Made by a program: the position numbers and the translations under genes
Part shown: positions 16,101 through 25,429 of the stretch, one piece after another
How positions within the stretch are numbered: the first letter of the stretch is position 1
Layout of the letters: every line of letters begins with the position of its first letter
Notes under the pieces: model-generated
Databases searched by the model: none
What the model was told of the DNA's origin: nothing
The model's input: only the letters and a program-made list of their open reading frames with translations
Assembly (NCBI RefSeq): GCF_003605405.2
Contig: NZ_QYTW02000005.1
Coordinates: 1 to 64,000, forward strand
Length of the DNA stretch: 64,000 nt
Source: Siminovitchia terrae
Lineage (GTDB): Bacteria > Bacillota > Bacilli > Bacillales > Bacillaceae_C
Direction: 5' to 3'

Positions 16101-18191
16101 ATCAAGACAAGGTTTACCACAGCTCGTGACACCGTTCGAATTATCTTTAACAAAATTAAAGACATAGCGAAATCAGCATGGGATGGTATTAAGAAAAGGA
16201 TTATCGATCCTGTGAAATCCGCAGTTGATACGCTGAAGACAAGATTTACTAATGCGCGCGATAATATTCGCAATATCTTTAATAAAATTAAAGAGATAGC
16301 CAAGTCTTCCTGGGATTCCATCAGAAAGAGGATTGTTGACCCTGTAAAGTCAGCGGTATCCAGTATCCGAGACAGGTTTACCACGATGCGCCAGACGATA
16401 TCCGATATTTTCAAGAAAACGAAGGATAAAGTGGGCGAGTATGTTTCCGGAATGGTCAAAATCGTCAAGGATATGCCAGGGCGCATGAAAAAAGGCATCG
16501 CGGAAATGAGTTATAAGGTCTACGACGGCATGAAAGGTCTTGCCAACAAAATGGTACAAGGACTAGGAAAAGGTGTTAATGGTGTTATCAGAGGGATCAA
16601 CGATGTCCTTGGAAAATTGGGCGTGAATGAAAAGAACCACTTAGGTACATGGACTGTCCCGAAGTATAAAAAAGGAACAAAAGGCCATCCTGGCGGGCTT
16701 GCAATTGTAGGTGACGGCGGTAAGCAAGAGTTGATCCGGACACCAGATGGGAATTTGATGCTTAGCCCTAATAGGGACACCTTAGTCAATTTGCCTGAAG
16801 GGACATCTGTTTTATCTGGAGAGGAAACTGAAGCATTTTTAAATATCCCCGCCTATAAAAAAGGTATCGGTGATGTTATAGGAAGCTTAAAATCAGGAGT
16901 TAAAAATACCTATAATAAAGTAAAACATACAGCCCTAGATGTTTTTGAGTATATAAGCAAGCCAAAAGAACTTATGAAAAAGGTATGGGCGAAATATATT
17001 CCTGATATGGGTCTTTCGGGTGCAATGTCAAAAATCGCTAAAGGCGGAATCAGCTTTATCAAAAATAAGGCTATTGATTTTGTAAAAGATAAAATGAATG
17101 ATTTTGCCGCAATTGATGGCGGGTCCTTTAGTTTTGGTGCGCCTTTCCATAAAACATCAGGTTACGGGATGCGTTGGGGAAAACTGCATAAAGGTGTTGA
17201 CTATGCTGCACCGGCGGGAACACCTATTCCAGCGCAGGCAGGAGGTAAAGTCATTTCTGCTGGCTTCGGAAAATCCGGTTCTGGCTTTGGTGGATACGGG
17301 AACTATGTCCTTGTCCAAGGTGCAGGCGGCTTATCCTATCTTTATGCTCACAATAGCAAGAATAAGGTTAAAGCTGGCGATACCGTAAGCAAAGGGCAGA
17401 TCCTAGGATTAGTCGGAAGCACAGGCGATAGCAGGGGTCCACACGTTCACTTTGAAGTGAGGAAAGGTGGACAGGCAATCAACCCCGAATCATTAGGTGG
17501 TGGTAGTTTCAGCGGCGGCGTAGCCGGTACAGCTAGTGTGAGAAATTGGATCAAAGCTGCTATGGGTATAACGGGCGTTCCGGACAGTTGGTTAAAACCA
17601 CTTACAACCATTGCGATGAAGGAGTCCGGCGGTAATCCAAGGGTAGTCAACACTTGGGACATCAACGCCAAGCGTGGTACACCGTCCATGGGACTTATGC
17701 AAACGATCATGCCGACATTCATGGCATACAAGAAAAAAGGCTTGGATAGCATCATGAACCCGATCCACAACGCTGTTGCAGCAATCAATTACATCAAGAA
17801 ACGTTATGGCACCGTCTTTAATACACCAGGAATCAAGTCAATGATGAGTGGCGGCCCTTACAGGGGGTATGCAGATGGTGGGATTGTGGATTATCCGCAA
17901 TTAGCGTGGATCGCTGAAGGTGGTTGGGCTGAGTCTATCATTTCCCATGATCCAGCCAAGCGAGTGAGCCAGCGGGCTATATGGGAGCAGACTGGACGAG
18001 AGTTAGGTTTTGATCGAGGAAGTGACAATGGTGAAGTTATCAGTTTGCTCATGAGGATAGCAGAAGCTGTTGAAGCTGGACAAGACTTGCAAGTCATCAT
18101 GAATGATCAAGTTGTCGCAAGAGTCTTGGAACCTGTTATTACCAAGTTGCAGGGCAGAAAAACAAAACGTACAAGGAGGGCGCCTAAATGA
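13176..18191 (+). CDS. Tape-measure protein with M23 peptidase and lytic transglycosylase
   Basis: The reading frame is open from 13014, and tape-measure-like codons (FKATGVTADNLSKSVKSAG) begin near 13026. The first possible start is GTG 13176, so the true N-terminus has been lost. The 1,671-residue product has hydrophobic helices near 275-300 and 335-365. Modules of about 70 residues repeat around 420-640 (GALSYFKADSGTQKGKSIEF). Five repeats of about 38 residues lie at 900-1065 (AKSAWEGIRKRIVDPVKSAV). An M23/LytM peptidase lies at about 1325-1440 (HKGVD, HVHFE). An SLT-type transglycosylase lies at about 1455-1550, with catalytic Glu in AMKESGGNP. The protein should set tail length and open the cell wall at DNA entry. 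Confidence 0.85.
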   Translation: MGDSLTKKISKPAAGAASALAGIAMVKGLGRLIGIDTARAKLQGLGHDAEGVEKIMESALDSVRGTSFGMDEAATTAANAVAAGVKEGKTLTRYLSLTGDAAAIAGASMSEMGSILNKVKTSNKAYNGELQQLSDRGLPVYQWLAKEAHVAADAVFDMASDGQISSEMLMNAIEKNIGGAAKKMGETSFTAGLANMWAAVGRIGASFLDAGGKGGGFFSQLKPLIADFTGSLDTMGGMAEKAGVKFGEMFASFIDKAKTVKSAYDRLSPSVQSIIDKVAIVGSIITVALGPVLVGLSMFGKFIANVSDGLGKLLKFLSPAIDKIKKIGSAVFRSGKAVGLLGRLFGFLTGPIGITISVITGLASAFVVAYKKSETFRNVVQNVVDKVKPVIEVLKDAFVSFKDSAVDSFYRFIEFYNKAAKKFKDGFGKVVDKVKLGIEVLKGAFAFFKADVAGSQSGKGKAMGFLLELLPAEQVQWVVKTTKKIREELSGLIDFYDKVAGKVKKGMDLIKGALSYFKADSGTQKGKSIEFMQTFLPNDEMHRVIKAVQKVKGVIDKVKDYFSGLKDFYDQLTEKVNKAKDLLRGALSYFQADSGTQKGKSIEFMQTFLSNEEMHRVIKVVQKVKEVISDVTEFFKARAEEISAILAKEGPKFLSFFGEVFGAVWKGIKTVAAFFRDKIYEIKAFWDSDGEQILQAFKNIFEGISTVVKTVMDFLVIAFKKSLPILKKIFEGTIKVLVPIAKSVWSGIRGIFKVVKTTIEFLVVAFEKSLPVLRKIFEVTFKVLLFIAEEIWDNISGVIDGAIKVIMGIIEVFSGLFTGDFKKMWEGIKKIFFGALKLIWNGIQLMMWGKLLKGVVTIGKLLFNAFRNSWKAIVNTISKIVKGIVDFVKDRFTKSKDTVNGIFLKLRELTKKAWDGIRKRIVDPVKSAVDAVKARFTAARDTVYKIFNKIRDIAKSAWEGIRKRIVDKVKSAVDAIKTRFTTARDTVRIIFNKIKDIAKSAWDGIKKRIIDPVKSAVDTLKTRFTNARDNIRNIFNKIKEIAKSSWDSIRKRIVDPVKSAVSSIRDRFTTMRQTISDIFKKTKDKVGEYVSGMVKIVKDMPGRMKKGIAEMSYKVYDGMKGLANKMVQGLGKGVNGVIRGINDVLGKLGVNEKNHLGTWTVPKYKKGTKGHPGGLAIVGDGGKQELIRTPDGNLMLSPNRDTLVNLPEGTSVLSGEETEAFLNIPAYKKGIGDVIGSLKSGVKNTYNKVKHTALDVFEYISKPKELMKKVWAKYIPDMGLSGAMSKIAKGGISFIKNKAIDFVKDKMNDFAAIDGGSFSFGAPFHKTSGYGMRWGKLHKGVDYAAPAGTPIPAQAGGKVISAGFGKSGSGFGGYGNYVLVQGAGGLSYLYAHNSKNKVKAGDTVSKGQILGLVGSTGDSRGPHVHFEVRKGGQAINPESLGGGSFSGGVAGTASVRNWIKAAMGITGVPDSWLKPLTTIAMKESGGNPRVVNTWDINAKRGTPSMGLMQTIMPTFMAYKKKGLDSIMNPIHNAVAAINYIKKRYGTVFNTPGIKSMMSGGPYRGYADGGIVDYPQLAWIAEGGWAESIISHDPAKRVSQRAIWEQTGRELGFDRGSDNGEVISLLMRIAEAVEAGQDLQVIMNDQVVARVLEPVITKLQGRKTKRTRRAPK

Positions 18192-18884
18192 TCAGCATGA
18201 CTTTTAACGGAATACGAAAACCATTCGTTACCGTTTTGGAGAAAAAGCGGCCATATTGGGCGCCTTTAAATAGAAATATCCATACAACTCGGTCTGGTCA
18301 TACCAGATTATTAAGCACTGAAAAAGAGGTCTTGATGATCCCTGTTACCTTATTCATTGATGGTAATAGTAAAGAGGATTTGTTGAATAAAGCAGAAGAA
18401 GTTGCCGGGTGGTTGATCACGAAGGAAGCAGAGAAGCTTACATTTGATGATCAACCCAATAGGCACTTTATGGCGGCATTAGATGGCGGAGTAGACGAAG
18501 ATGAAATCGTGTCATTTTCCCGTTGAATTTGCATGTTTGTATAAAATGGGTGCTGAACATACTTTGTCTATCACAACTTCAAATCAAATATTTACTATCG
18601 GCGGCCAAGAATCAACGCCTTGGACCAGCCGAACCCGATTCACCGTCCCACAATCGTCATTTAGCTTGGAAACTAGCAAAGGCGGCAAAGTCTTACTAAA
18701 CTATGATTTTATTGCAGGCGATGTGTTGGAGATTGATTATGGTAAAAGGGACGTACGGCTAAACGGCAAGGATTTGGCTGTTTCCATTGCGTTTGAGACA
18801 GTGTGGAAAGAGTTGGAGCCGGGGGTCGTGCAGATCAAAGCGAGTCATCAGACGGAGTTAATGTATAGCGAAAGATATTATTAA
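18188..18884 (+). pseudogene. Distal tail protein (Dit), frameshifted
   Basis: ATG 18188 overlaps the tape-measure stop (ATGA). The first frame encodes the Dit N-terminal domain (MISMTFNGIRKPFVTVLEKK, then EVAGWLITKEAEKLTFDDQP). It ends at TGA near 18524. The second frame resumes at about 18515 with ACLYKMGAEHTL and continues as the galectin-like C-terminal domain to 18884. Together they give the full SPP1/TP901-type Dit of about 232 residues. The lesion is small and breaks the baseplate hub. Confidence 0.7.
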
Positions 18885-18950
18885 AGTTGTTAAAGAAGGA
18901 CTTCCCTCGCTTTTTGTCGAAAGCAATTGTTAGCAGAAAGGTGGAGGGAA

Positions 18951-19214
18951 TTGAAAACAGTATTTGTTATTTCGTTAAATTCGAAAAAAATACCTGACGG
19001 GTTTGATATCATTATTTCAAAAAACGAACCCAGTAGAGCACAGATTGAAGAGTTAATAACATTTATTGGGTTCGGTTTAGAGGAAAAGTGGAATTTGAAC
19101 TATGTTAATTTTCAGCAAGACCCAGGTAAATGGAAAATTTATGAATATGAAATCGATACAGTTGAGTGTTTTATTGTAGTAGAAAGAGAAAAAGTAATTG
19201 AGTTTCCAAAGTGA
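18951..19214 (+). CDS. Small protein inserted between Dit and Tal, unknown
   Basis: TTG 18951 follows GGTGGAGGGA closely. The 87-residue product (LKTVFVISLNSKKIPDGFDI onward) has alternating beta and helix and no recognised domain. Its AT-rich codon use and odd position between two tail genes suggest an inserted accessory gene. A weak hairpin with seven T follows at 19216-19243. Confidence 0.45.
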   Translation: MKTVFVISLNSKKIPDGFDIIISKNEPSRAQIEELITFIGFGLEEKWNLNYVNFQQDPGKWKIYEYEIDTVECFIVVEREKVIEFPK

Positions 19215-19278
19215 GGGCGTCCACCAGGGCATTCTTTTTTTAAAAATAAAGGAAAGATATTATTAGGAGGCGGTAAGG

Positions 19279-19443
19279 ATGAGTGAAGAAAGAATTAAGA
19301 GGTTAGAAAATAAAGTTGCTGTTTTGGAAGGCTATATAAGCGTATTACAAACTGATATTAATTTATTAATTTCTAGGGCTGGACATTTAGAAGGGCGGTC
19401 AGTTGAATTTAAATCAAAGGACCATTCAAATAGACAGCATTAA
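19279..19443 (+). CDS. Small coiled-coil protein
   Basis: A 54-residue protein at ATG 19279 behind AGGAGGCGG. The heptad-like ERIKRLENKVAVLEGYISVL points to a short coiled coil, followed by a polar tail. Such proteins are frequent next to phage tail genes. Its 3' end overlaps the opposite-strand zinc-ribbon gene. Confidence 0.5.
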   Translation: MSEERIKRLENKVAVLEGYISVLQTDINLLISRAGHLEGRSVEFKSKDHSNRQH

Positions 19444-19645
19444 CATTGTTTAGCTGAGTACATTCTTTACGTAGATTTTCAACGAAGTGCTTAAATGGTT
19501 CTAGAACATGCAACACTTCTGAGCCTAAATTAGCAGAACAATTAGGGCAAACATATTGTTTATTATGGCTTACGGAGACGACGTTAAATCTTAGTGTACC
19601 TCCACAATTACAGTGGATTTCAAATGTTAAATTAATTTTAATCAC
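19409..19645 (-). CDS. Small zinc-ribbon protein on the opposite strand
   Basis: GTG 19645 starts a 78-residue protein with CNCGG at about 12 and CPNC at about 33, a likely zinc ribbon, plus a helical tail (LEPFKHFVENLRKECTQL). The ribosome site (GAGAG) is weak. It points against the tail operon, which suggests an accessory gene with its own promoter. Confidence 0.45.
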   Translation of the reverse strand: MIKINLTFEIHCNCGGTLRFNVVSVSHNKQYVCPNCSANLGSEVLHVLEPFKHFVENLRKECTQLNNVNAVYLNGPLI

Positions 19646-19775
19646 TTTCTCTCTTTTCTATTTCTTGACCGCCCTTTAGTCCTATTTCGACAAAAAGAGG
19701 TGTTATCCTGCAAGAAAGGAGGAAACCTGTGCTTTACATCTATAAAGTAACACTGATAATCGAGGGAGGTGAATC

Positions 19776-22700
19776 ATGCAAATGACTTCTTATCTGCAAC
19801 TGGATGGAGTTAATGACTATTTAGAAATACCCAGCAATCCGTTGTACACAAATACAGGAGCTTATGAAATATCCTTTCGAACAAGTACACCATCAAGGGA
19901 AAAAGAGGGCAATCTGATATTCGGCAAATATAACGGAGAATACTTTAGTACAAACGGCATTGGTATGTATGTAGATAATGGAGGGTTCTTACTCGTTCAA
20001 GTAAAAAGTGTTCAAACTGATGGATCTAACTATCATAGATCAAGCATGCAAATTACTGATGGACTGCAACATGTTGTCAAAATTGAGTTTTTCGACCAAC
20101 AAACAATAAAAGTGTACATTGACGGAACATTAGATGGAACAATTCATTTTAACGAAACATTCGACTCTGCGTCTACACCTATTAGGATAGGTAAGTCAGA
20201 AGATACGTGGTGGGGTATGTTTAAAGGTGACCTGTTCTATTTAAAAGTATACAACGATGTCAATACTCTTGTAGGAGAGTGGGACTTTAGGACAGGAACA
20301 GTGTTAGATCAAACATCGAATAACAATAACGCGACGTTGATTGGTGGAACATGGGTGGATAACAGTAACATAAACACTGATGAATGGAAAAAACATTCAT
20401 CAGAGATTTATATACTTAGCCAGGACGACAAACTTTTAACAACTTTATCTGAATCCACTGGGCTTGTCAGTACAATGTTTAAGGACCAATTAAACAACGT
20501 ACCAGACGAGCCATTTATTTTCACCGTCTATGCAGATGTTAAGCAGGCGCAACATGTCAAAGAGGAAAATCAAGTTGTCTTTCGCGACAAGGAAGGCGAT
20601 CTGCGGCTGTACGTCATAAAAGAATTGGATGACGTCGACAATAACGATGGCCCACAAACCACGGCTACATGTGAGCCAGCATTTATGGAGCTTAATGAGC
20701 ATGTCATAGAGGACAGGCGCTTCGTGGACAAAGAAGCACAGGAAGCTTTAACAGCCGCCTTACAAGGCACACGCTGGACAGGAACGGTTGAAGTCTCGCT
20801 TGGCAAAGCTACCACAAACTTTTACTATATCTCTTCTGTGGATGCCATCTGGAATATCCTAGAAGTATGGGGCGGCGAATTTAAAGACGTTGTTACATTT
20901 GACGGTAATAAGATTACGAAACGTGAAATCCGAATCAAACAGCGTCTTGGAGCTGACAGGGGCGCATGGTTTGAAATCGACCATAACATCGAAGAAATTG
21001 AACGTACTGTTTTGTCTTATCCTGTCACAGCGCTTTATGGCCGTGGTGCATCTTTGGAAATCGAAGATGAAGAAACAGGCGAGCATACTGGTGGATATAC
21101 ACGTCTTATTGACTTTGCAGATGTTGAGTGGAAGAAATCGAAAGGTGATCCTGTCGATAAGCCAAAAGGCCAAAAGTGGGTCGGGGATCCGGATGCTCTT
21201 TTAAAATATGGCCGTAAGCATAATGGTCAGCTGCTACACCGGTACGGCATTTTTGAGAATGGCGATTATGAAGACCCAGCAGAATTGCTATGGGCCACTT
21301 GGCAGCAGCTGCAGGAAGAGAAGAAGGCAGAAGTTAATTATCGTTTGGCTGTCCATTTATTTGACAAACCTGTTAGCTTGGGTGATACAGCTCGAGCGTT
21401 TGACCGTCAATTTACACGTCCGATTGAAATCCAAACAAGGGTCATTGCAATTGAATATGATCTGCTGGACATCGAAGGCACAACCGTTGTTGAGATGGGC
21501 CAGTTTTTATCTGCCCATGACGATGATCTATATCGGGAAATCAATGATATAAAAGAATCTCTTAACAAGCCAAGACCGACAAAACCTATTGATGGTAATA
21601 GCTTCCCGGACATTAAGCCTGGTACACCAGTCAATGTCGAAGCAAACGGAGCCTTCCAAACGATCCATTTGTTTTGGGATTACGACAGCAAGGTTTATAT
21701 CAGCCATTACGAAGTCTATGGGTCCCAGGTAAAAGACTTTATCCCAGACAGTCAACACATGCTATGGCGTGGTAGAACGTCTGCATTTAACCACGAAGTC
21801 AGCACTGACGAGGTTTGGTACTACCGTGTACGGGCGGTCAACACAAGAGGTACACCCGGTGATTTCAGCCCGCAAGTATCTGCAGCAACTGTGCGGATTA
21901 TTACTGATGATATTCTCTTTGGCTCAATTATAGCCGATCATTTAACAAACAATCTGGATATTGCCGACAAGCTGGCTCAAAACACTATTGATCGTATAAA
22001 CGAAGGTCCAATGCAGGAAATCCAATACAAGCAAGCTGAGATACAAGCAACTGAGAACAGACTGCTTGAAGACTTAGCTAATAAAGCTGGCCTAGATTAT
22101 GTCAATGGTCAGTTGATTTCGAAAGTGGATAATATCGACTTTCAAAACGCCATGTTTGATGTTGATACTCAACTCAACACAATTAATGCAAGTGTGACAA
22201 ACATATCTGGTAATGTGGACAGTCTCACTGGGCAGGTAAACAATGTTAATGCTCAGGTAGCCAGCCTTGACATAAAAGCTAATCAGATAACGCAGAGTGT
22301 GAGTGAGGTTCGGGCTGATTTAGATGGGTTGGAGATTGGTGGACGTAACCTGGCATCACGAAATAAAATATTGGCGTGGGAGAATGGTTTTGTTAGAACA
22401 GATAACACCTTTCGTCTAACTGGTTTAAAAGCAGGGCTTTCCATTCATGAGAATACTTATGAGCCTGATACAGGCTATGTATTTTCTTTTAAATTTAAAA
22501 AAATATCAGGGACAATAAAAAGTGTTGCCGGCCATGCTGCGCTTTCAAATATTCAGGCAGTTTATAGAGATGGTGTAAAACTAAGTTCATCTTCATGGTC
22601 AGCGGGAGACGCTAATTTCCCAGATGATAATAAAGTTTATTCATATACAATTTACTTTAAAACAAAAACAGAAATAGGAACTACTAATGACAGGATTTAT

Positions 22701-24458
22701 ATCCAGCCTAACAGAGTGTCGCCGTCATATGCTTATGAATATGTTGCCGAAGTTTGGGACTTGCAATTAGAAAAAGGAAACAAAGCAACCGATTGGACGC
22801 CAGCTCCCGAAGATACAGACGCCCGTATTAAATCAGCCGAAACTCTTATCGATCAAAAGGCTGATAAATTAGCATTGTCTGCCGTATCGACAAGCGTGGA
22901 TAGCCTCACTGGTCGCATGTCCAACGCCGAAACAACCCTAAACTTAATCCCTGGGCAATTGGAGGCAAAAGTCGATAATGACGGTATCGTACAGGCTATT
23001 AATTTTTCTAAAGAGGGCATACTCATTTCTGGTACCAAACTCCACATCACAGCCCAAACAGAGATTGATGACGCTGTAATCGGTACTGCTGCAATAGCCG
23101 ATGCATCTATCACAAGAGCAAAATTTGGAAAAGCTGTTATTGGTACTGCGCAGATCGAGGACGCGGCTATTACCGATGCCAAAGTAGCGACTTTGAGCGC
23201 TGATAAACTAAATGCTGGCGCCATTCGAGGGATTGATGTGTATGGCTCAAAATTTCGATCTAGTGATGGCTATACATCTTTTTATGTAGAGGGCGGCAAC
23301 GTGCTCATGACTGTTAATGACGGCAGGAAAATGACAATTGACAATAGCGGGATATATTACAAAGGCGCCAACGGAGACGTTTTGTTCCAGTCGAGCCGTA
23401 AACTCACTACCTCCGACATTTTTGGCACGTCCGAACATAACGTTTATCTTGCATCATTCAAGGAGACTCGATCGGTCACATACGATACAGCGCTAACCGG
23501 ATCGGGCTACGTGGATGACTACGTGTATGTCCCACATCGAGCGCAAGGTTACTACGGTAATTTTCTCAACGTGAACCCGTATGGTGACGCCGTAAACGTC
23601 TATTTAAGACCGCTATCCAACGGAGAAGTAAGAGTTACGCGTAACGAAACAACGAATGATTATTTACCTTTACGGGCGCAGAACGTTTTGGCGCATCGAA
23701 TAATGTTGAATGAATTTGACACGAGCAGTAAGCATTTGTATATCTATGCTCCCGATGAAGTTAGGATATCGTCATCAGTTAATGATAATGGACTTGGAAG
23801 ATTGCGGGCTTCGGACGTATATGCCAGCAGTATTACTTTAAATGCTTTAGGAAATGCCCAACACCTTAATTTATTTGTTGTTGGTAGCGATGCAGAAGTC
23901 AGGATCAAACACCGTCAAGACGATAGTTATCGTCCAATCTCAGCAGCGGATTTTAAAGTTCGATCGAGCCGAAAATCTAAAGAAAATATAACACCTTTTA
24001 AAGAAAATGCTTTAGATGCTATAAGCGGATTGGAAGTTGTTGAGTTTAACTATAAACATGACGATTCTAAACGTATCGGCTTTATTGCCGAGGCAAGTTC
24101 GGTTATTGCGTCATCTGACAACGAGTTTATCAGTTTATCGGAAGTGACAACGCTACTCACTAAAGCTACAAAGGAATTGGACATGAGAACAGCATACATC
24201 GATGAAAAGACTGATTACATTGACGAGAAGGTCGATTACATTGATAGAAAGATAAATGAGTTCAAAAAGGCTTATAACAGCGTTCCTTGTCAACTGCATC
24301 GAGAAAGTTGGGATGAAAATGATTCCGAACCAGCCAGCCTAGATGTGAAGGGTATGGATGGAGAGATTGAACACGTCAAAGATGAAATGAATTGGCTCAA
24401 ACTCGAAAACCAGTATCTTAAACAAAAAATTAAACAATTGGAGGATAAGATTGCATGA
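19776..24458 (+). CDS. Tail protein: LamG domain + Tal + FN3 + S74 chaperone
   Basis: The 1,560-residue protein starts at ATG 19776 behind GGGAGGTGA. Residues 1-200 are a concanavalin-like (LamG) domain (YLQLDGVNDYLEI, VYIDGTLDGTIHF). Residues from about 205 to 600 match the prophage endopeptidase-tail (Tal) family, beginning SEIYILSQDDKLLTTLS. A fibronectin III-like segment follows at about 610-715, then a long coiled coil. A beta-rich fibre part leads to a C-terminal S74 self-cleaving chaperone (SRKSKENI, KRIGFIAEAS at about 1415-1465) and a terminal coiled coil. The protein joins hub, fibre and receptor-binding roles. The N-terminal LamG placement is unusual. Confidence 0.8.
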   Translation: MQMTSYLQLDGVNDYLEIPSNPLYTNTGAYEISFRTSTPSREKEGNLIFGKYNGEYFSTNGIGMYVDNGGFLLVQVKSVQTDGSNYHRSSMQITDGLQHVVKIEFFDQQTIKVYIDGTLDGTIHFNETFDSASTPIRIGKSEDTWWGMFKGDLFYLKVYNDVNTLVGEWDFRTGTVLDQTSNNNNATLIGGTWVDNSNINTDEWKKHSSEIYILSQDDKLLTTLSESTGLVSTMFKDQLNNVPDEPFIFTVYADVKQAQHVKEENQVVFRDKEGDLRLYVIKELDDVDNNDGPQTTATCEPAFMELNEHVIEDRRFVDKEAQEALTAALQGTRWTGTVEVSLGKATTNFYYISSVDAIWNILEVWGGEFKDVVTFDGNKITKREIRIKQRLGADRGAWFEIDHNIEEIERTVLSYPVTALYGRGASLEIEDEETGEHTGGYTRLIDFADVEWKKSKGDPVDKPKGQKWVGDPDALLKYGRKHNGQLLHRYGIFENGDYEDPAELLWATWQQLQEEKKAEVNYRLAVHLFDKPVSLGDTARAFDRQFTRPIEIQTRVIAIEYDLLDIEGTTVVEMGQFLSAHDDDLYREINDIKESLNKPRPTKPIDGNSFPDIKPGTPVNVEANGAFQTIHLFWDYDSKVYISHYEVYGSQVKDFIPDSQHMLWRGRTSAFNHEVSTDEVWYYRVRAVNTRGTPGDFSPQVSAATVRIITDDILFGSIIADHLTNNLDIADKLAQNTIDRINEGPMQEIQYKQAEIQATENRLLEDLANKAGLDYVNGQLISKVDNIDFQNAMFDVDTQLNTINASVTNISGNVDSLTGQVNNVNAQVASLDIKANQITQSVSEVRADLDGLEIGGRNLASRNKILAWENGFVRTDNTFRLTGLKAGLSIHENTYEPDTGYVFSFKFKKISGTIKSVAGHAALSNIQAVYRDGVKLSSSSWSAGDANFPDDNKVYSYTIYFKTKTEIGTTNDRIYIQPNRVSPSYAYEYVAEVWDLQLEKGNKATDWTPAPEDTDARIKSAETLIDQKADKLALSAVSTSVDSLTGRMSNAETTLNLIPGQLEAKVDNDGIVQAINFSKEGILISGTKLHITAQTEIDDAVIGTAAIADASITRAKFGKAVIGTAQIEDAAITDAKVATLSADKLNAGAIRGIDVYGSKFRSSDGYTSFYVEGGNVLMTVNDGRKMTIDNSGIYYKGANGDVLFQSSRKLTTSDIFGTSEHNVYLASFKETRSVTYDTALTGSGYVDDYVYVPHRAQGYYGNFLNVNPYGDAVNVYLRPLSNGEVRVTRNETTNDYLPLRAQNVLAHRIMLNEFDTSSKHLYIYAPDEVRISSSVNDNGLGRLRASDVYASSITLNALGNAQHLNLFVVGSDAEVRIKHRQDDSYRPISAADFKVRSSRKSKENITPFKENALDAISGLEVVEFNYKHDDSKRIGFIAEASSVIASSDNEFISLSEVTTLLTKATKELDMRTAYIDEKTDYIDEKVDYIDRKINEFKKAYNSVPCQLHRESWDENDSEPASLDVKGMDGEIEHVKDEMNWLKLENQYLKQKIKQLEDKIA

Positions 24459-24880
24459 AAGTAGAAATCGAAAACGGCAAACTGGCTGCGGCCATTAATT
24501 TTATGTATGGGGTGAAACTGGCAAGGAAACAATCAAGATTCCGCCGTCATTTCATTCAGCAAATGAGCGATAGACTGAAACAGGTTGAGGAAGACAGGAA
24601 AGCTCTCCTGGAAGAACATTCTCATAAAGATGGTGAAGGCAAAGCGATCGTGAAAGACGGGCAATATGACGTCAAAGACATGGTCGCTTTTTCTAATGAT
24701 GTGAAAGAGTTAAATAAAGAAAAACTCGTGATTGAGGGCGGTGATAACCGTGAAATGATTCGGACCATCAAAGTTGTGCTGGAAAAGTTAGAAGATGAAG
24801 AGTACGAAGGCCAAGACAGCGAAATTTATGATTATCTATGTGATCAATTCAAAGTAGATGAAGAGGGAGAGGATCAATAA
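24455..24880 (+). CDS. DUF1617 phage protein
   Basis: A 141-residue acidic, helical protein. Its N-terminal MKVEIENGKLAAAINFMYGV and layout fit the DUF1617 family found after fibre genes of Bacillus siphophages. It overlaps the stop of the tail-fibre gene by four bases and ends on the start of the next gene. The function is unknown. Confidence 0.65.
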   Translation: MKVEIENGKLAAAINFMYGVKLARKQSRFRRHFIQQMSDRLKQVEEDRKALLEEHSHKDGEGKAIVKDGQYDVKDMVAFSNDVKELNKEKLVIEGGDNREMIRTIKVVLEKLEDEEYEGQDSEIYDYLCDQFKVDEEGEDQ

Positions 24881-25101
24881 TGCAAATCACAATTAACCAA
24901 ATAACGCCACGCCGAGAAAACAATGGAATCACAAGTGTCCAGGTTCATTTCACAGCACGTACACCAGATGGAAACATTAACTTGAGTGGAAATATTCCAG
25001 TTGCTGAATTTACAAATTCAATCGACTTCGGCGTACTTGAAACGACAGTCAAGCAGGAATTGATTAATCGGATTATGAACGGTGAGAGTCCTACTGAATA
25101 A
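24880..25101 (+). CDS. Small phage tail-region protein
   Basis: A 73-residue beta-rich protein (MQITINQITPRRENNGITSV, then VHFTARTPDGNINLSGNIPV). Its ATG shares bases with the stop of the DUF1617 gene. It is typical of short genes between the fibre and holin; I cannot name a function. Confidence 0.6.
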   Translation: MQITINQITPRRENNGITSVQVHFTARTPDGNINLSGNIPVAEFTNSIDFGVLETTVKQELINRIMNGESPTE

Positions 25102-25370
25102 GTGGGGCTTTATGTTTAAATCATGGCGAAGTGGGTAATATAGATAATATAGCAGTTTACCAAACTGCTAATATAAAAGCGGGGTGATTGTGTGAGTTTT
25201 ATCATCACTCCAGGGGGTTACCGCATACCAGATATGTTTTTCATGCGCCTAGTGTCTTGAAATGGTTGAGGTCACTTATACATTTATATTCAATTAATCT
25301 GGTGTATACCCTCTGTATAAAAGTGACATCAATAAAGGCACTTACAGCACAAAAAACATTCGGGCGCTTG
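25102..25370. other. Gene-poor stretch before the holin
   Basis: Only fragments appear: an ATG at 25112 opens an eight-codon frame (MFKSWRSG) like a truncated XkdX-type gene. A GTG at 25192 behind GGGGTGAT opens a 22-codon frame (SFIITPGGYRIPDMF). Neither is convincing; the stretch is probably decayed phage sequence. Confidence 0.3.
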
Positions 25371-25410
25371 ATAAGCCGTTGATAACCATTCGACGGCTTA
25401 TTTTTATTTT
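25371..25410 (+). terminator. Terminator before the holin gene
   Basis: ATAAGCCGT pairs with ACGGCTTAT, followed by a T-rich run. Confidence 0.75.
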
Positions 25411-25429
25411 TAAAAAAAGGAGAAACTAT

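Noticed and set aside
25188-25382. 64-codon frame before the holin
   Set aside because: It runs into the terminator hairpin and resembles no phage protein; a shorter GTG frame with a better ribosome site overlaps it.
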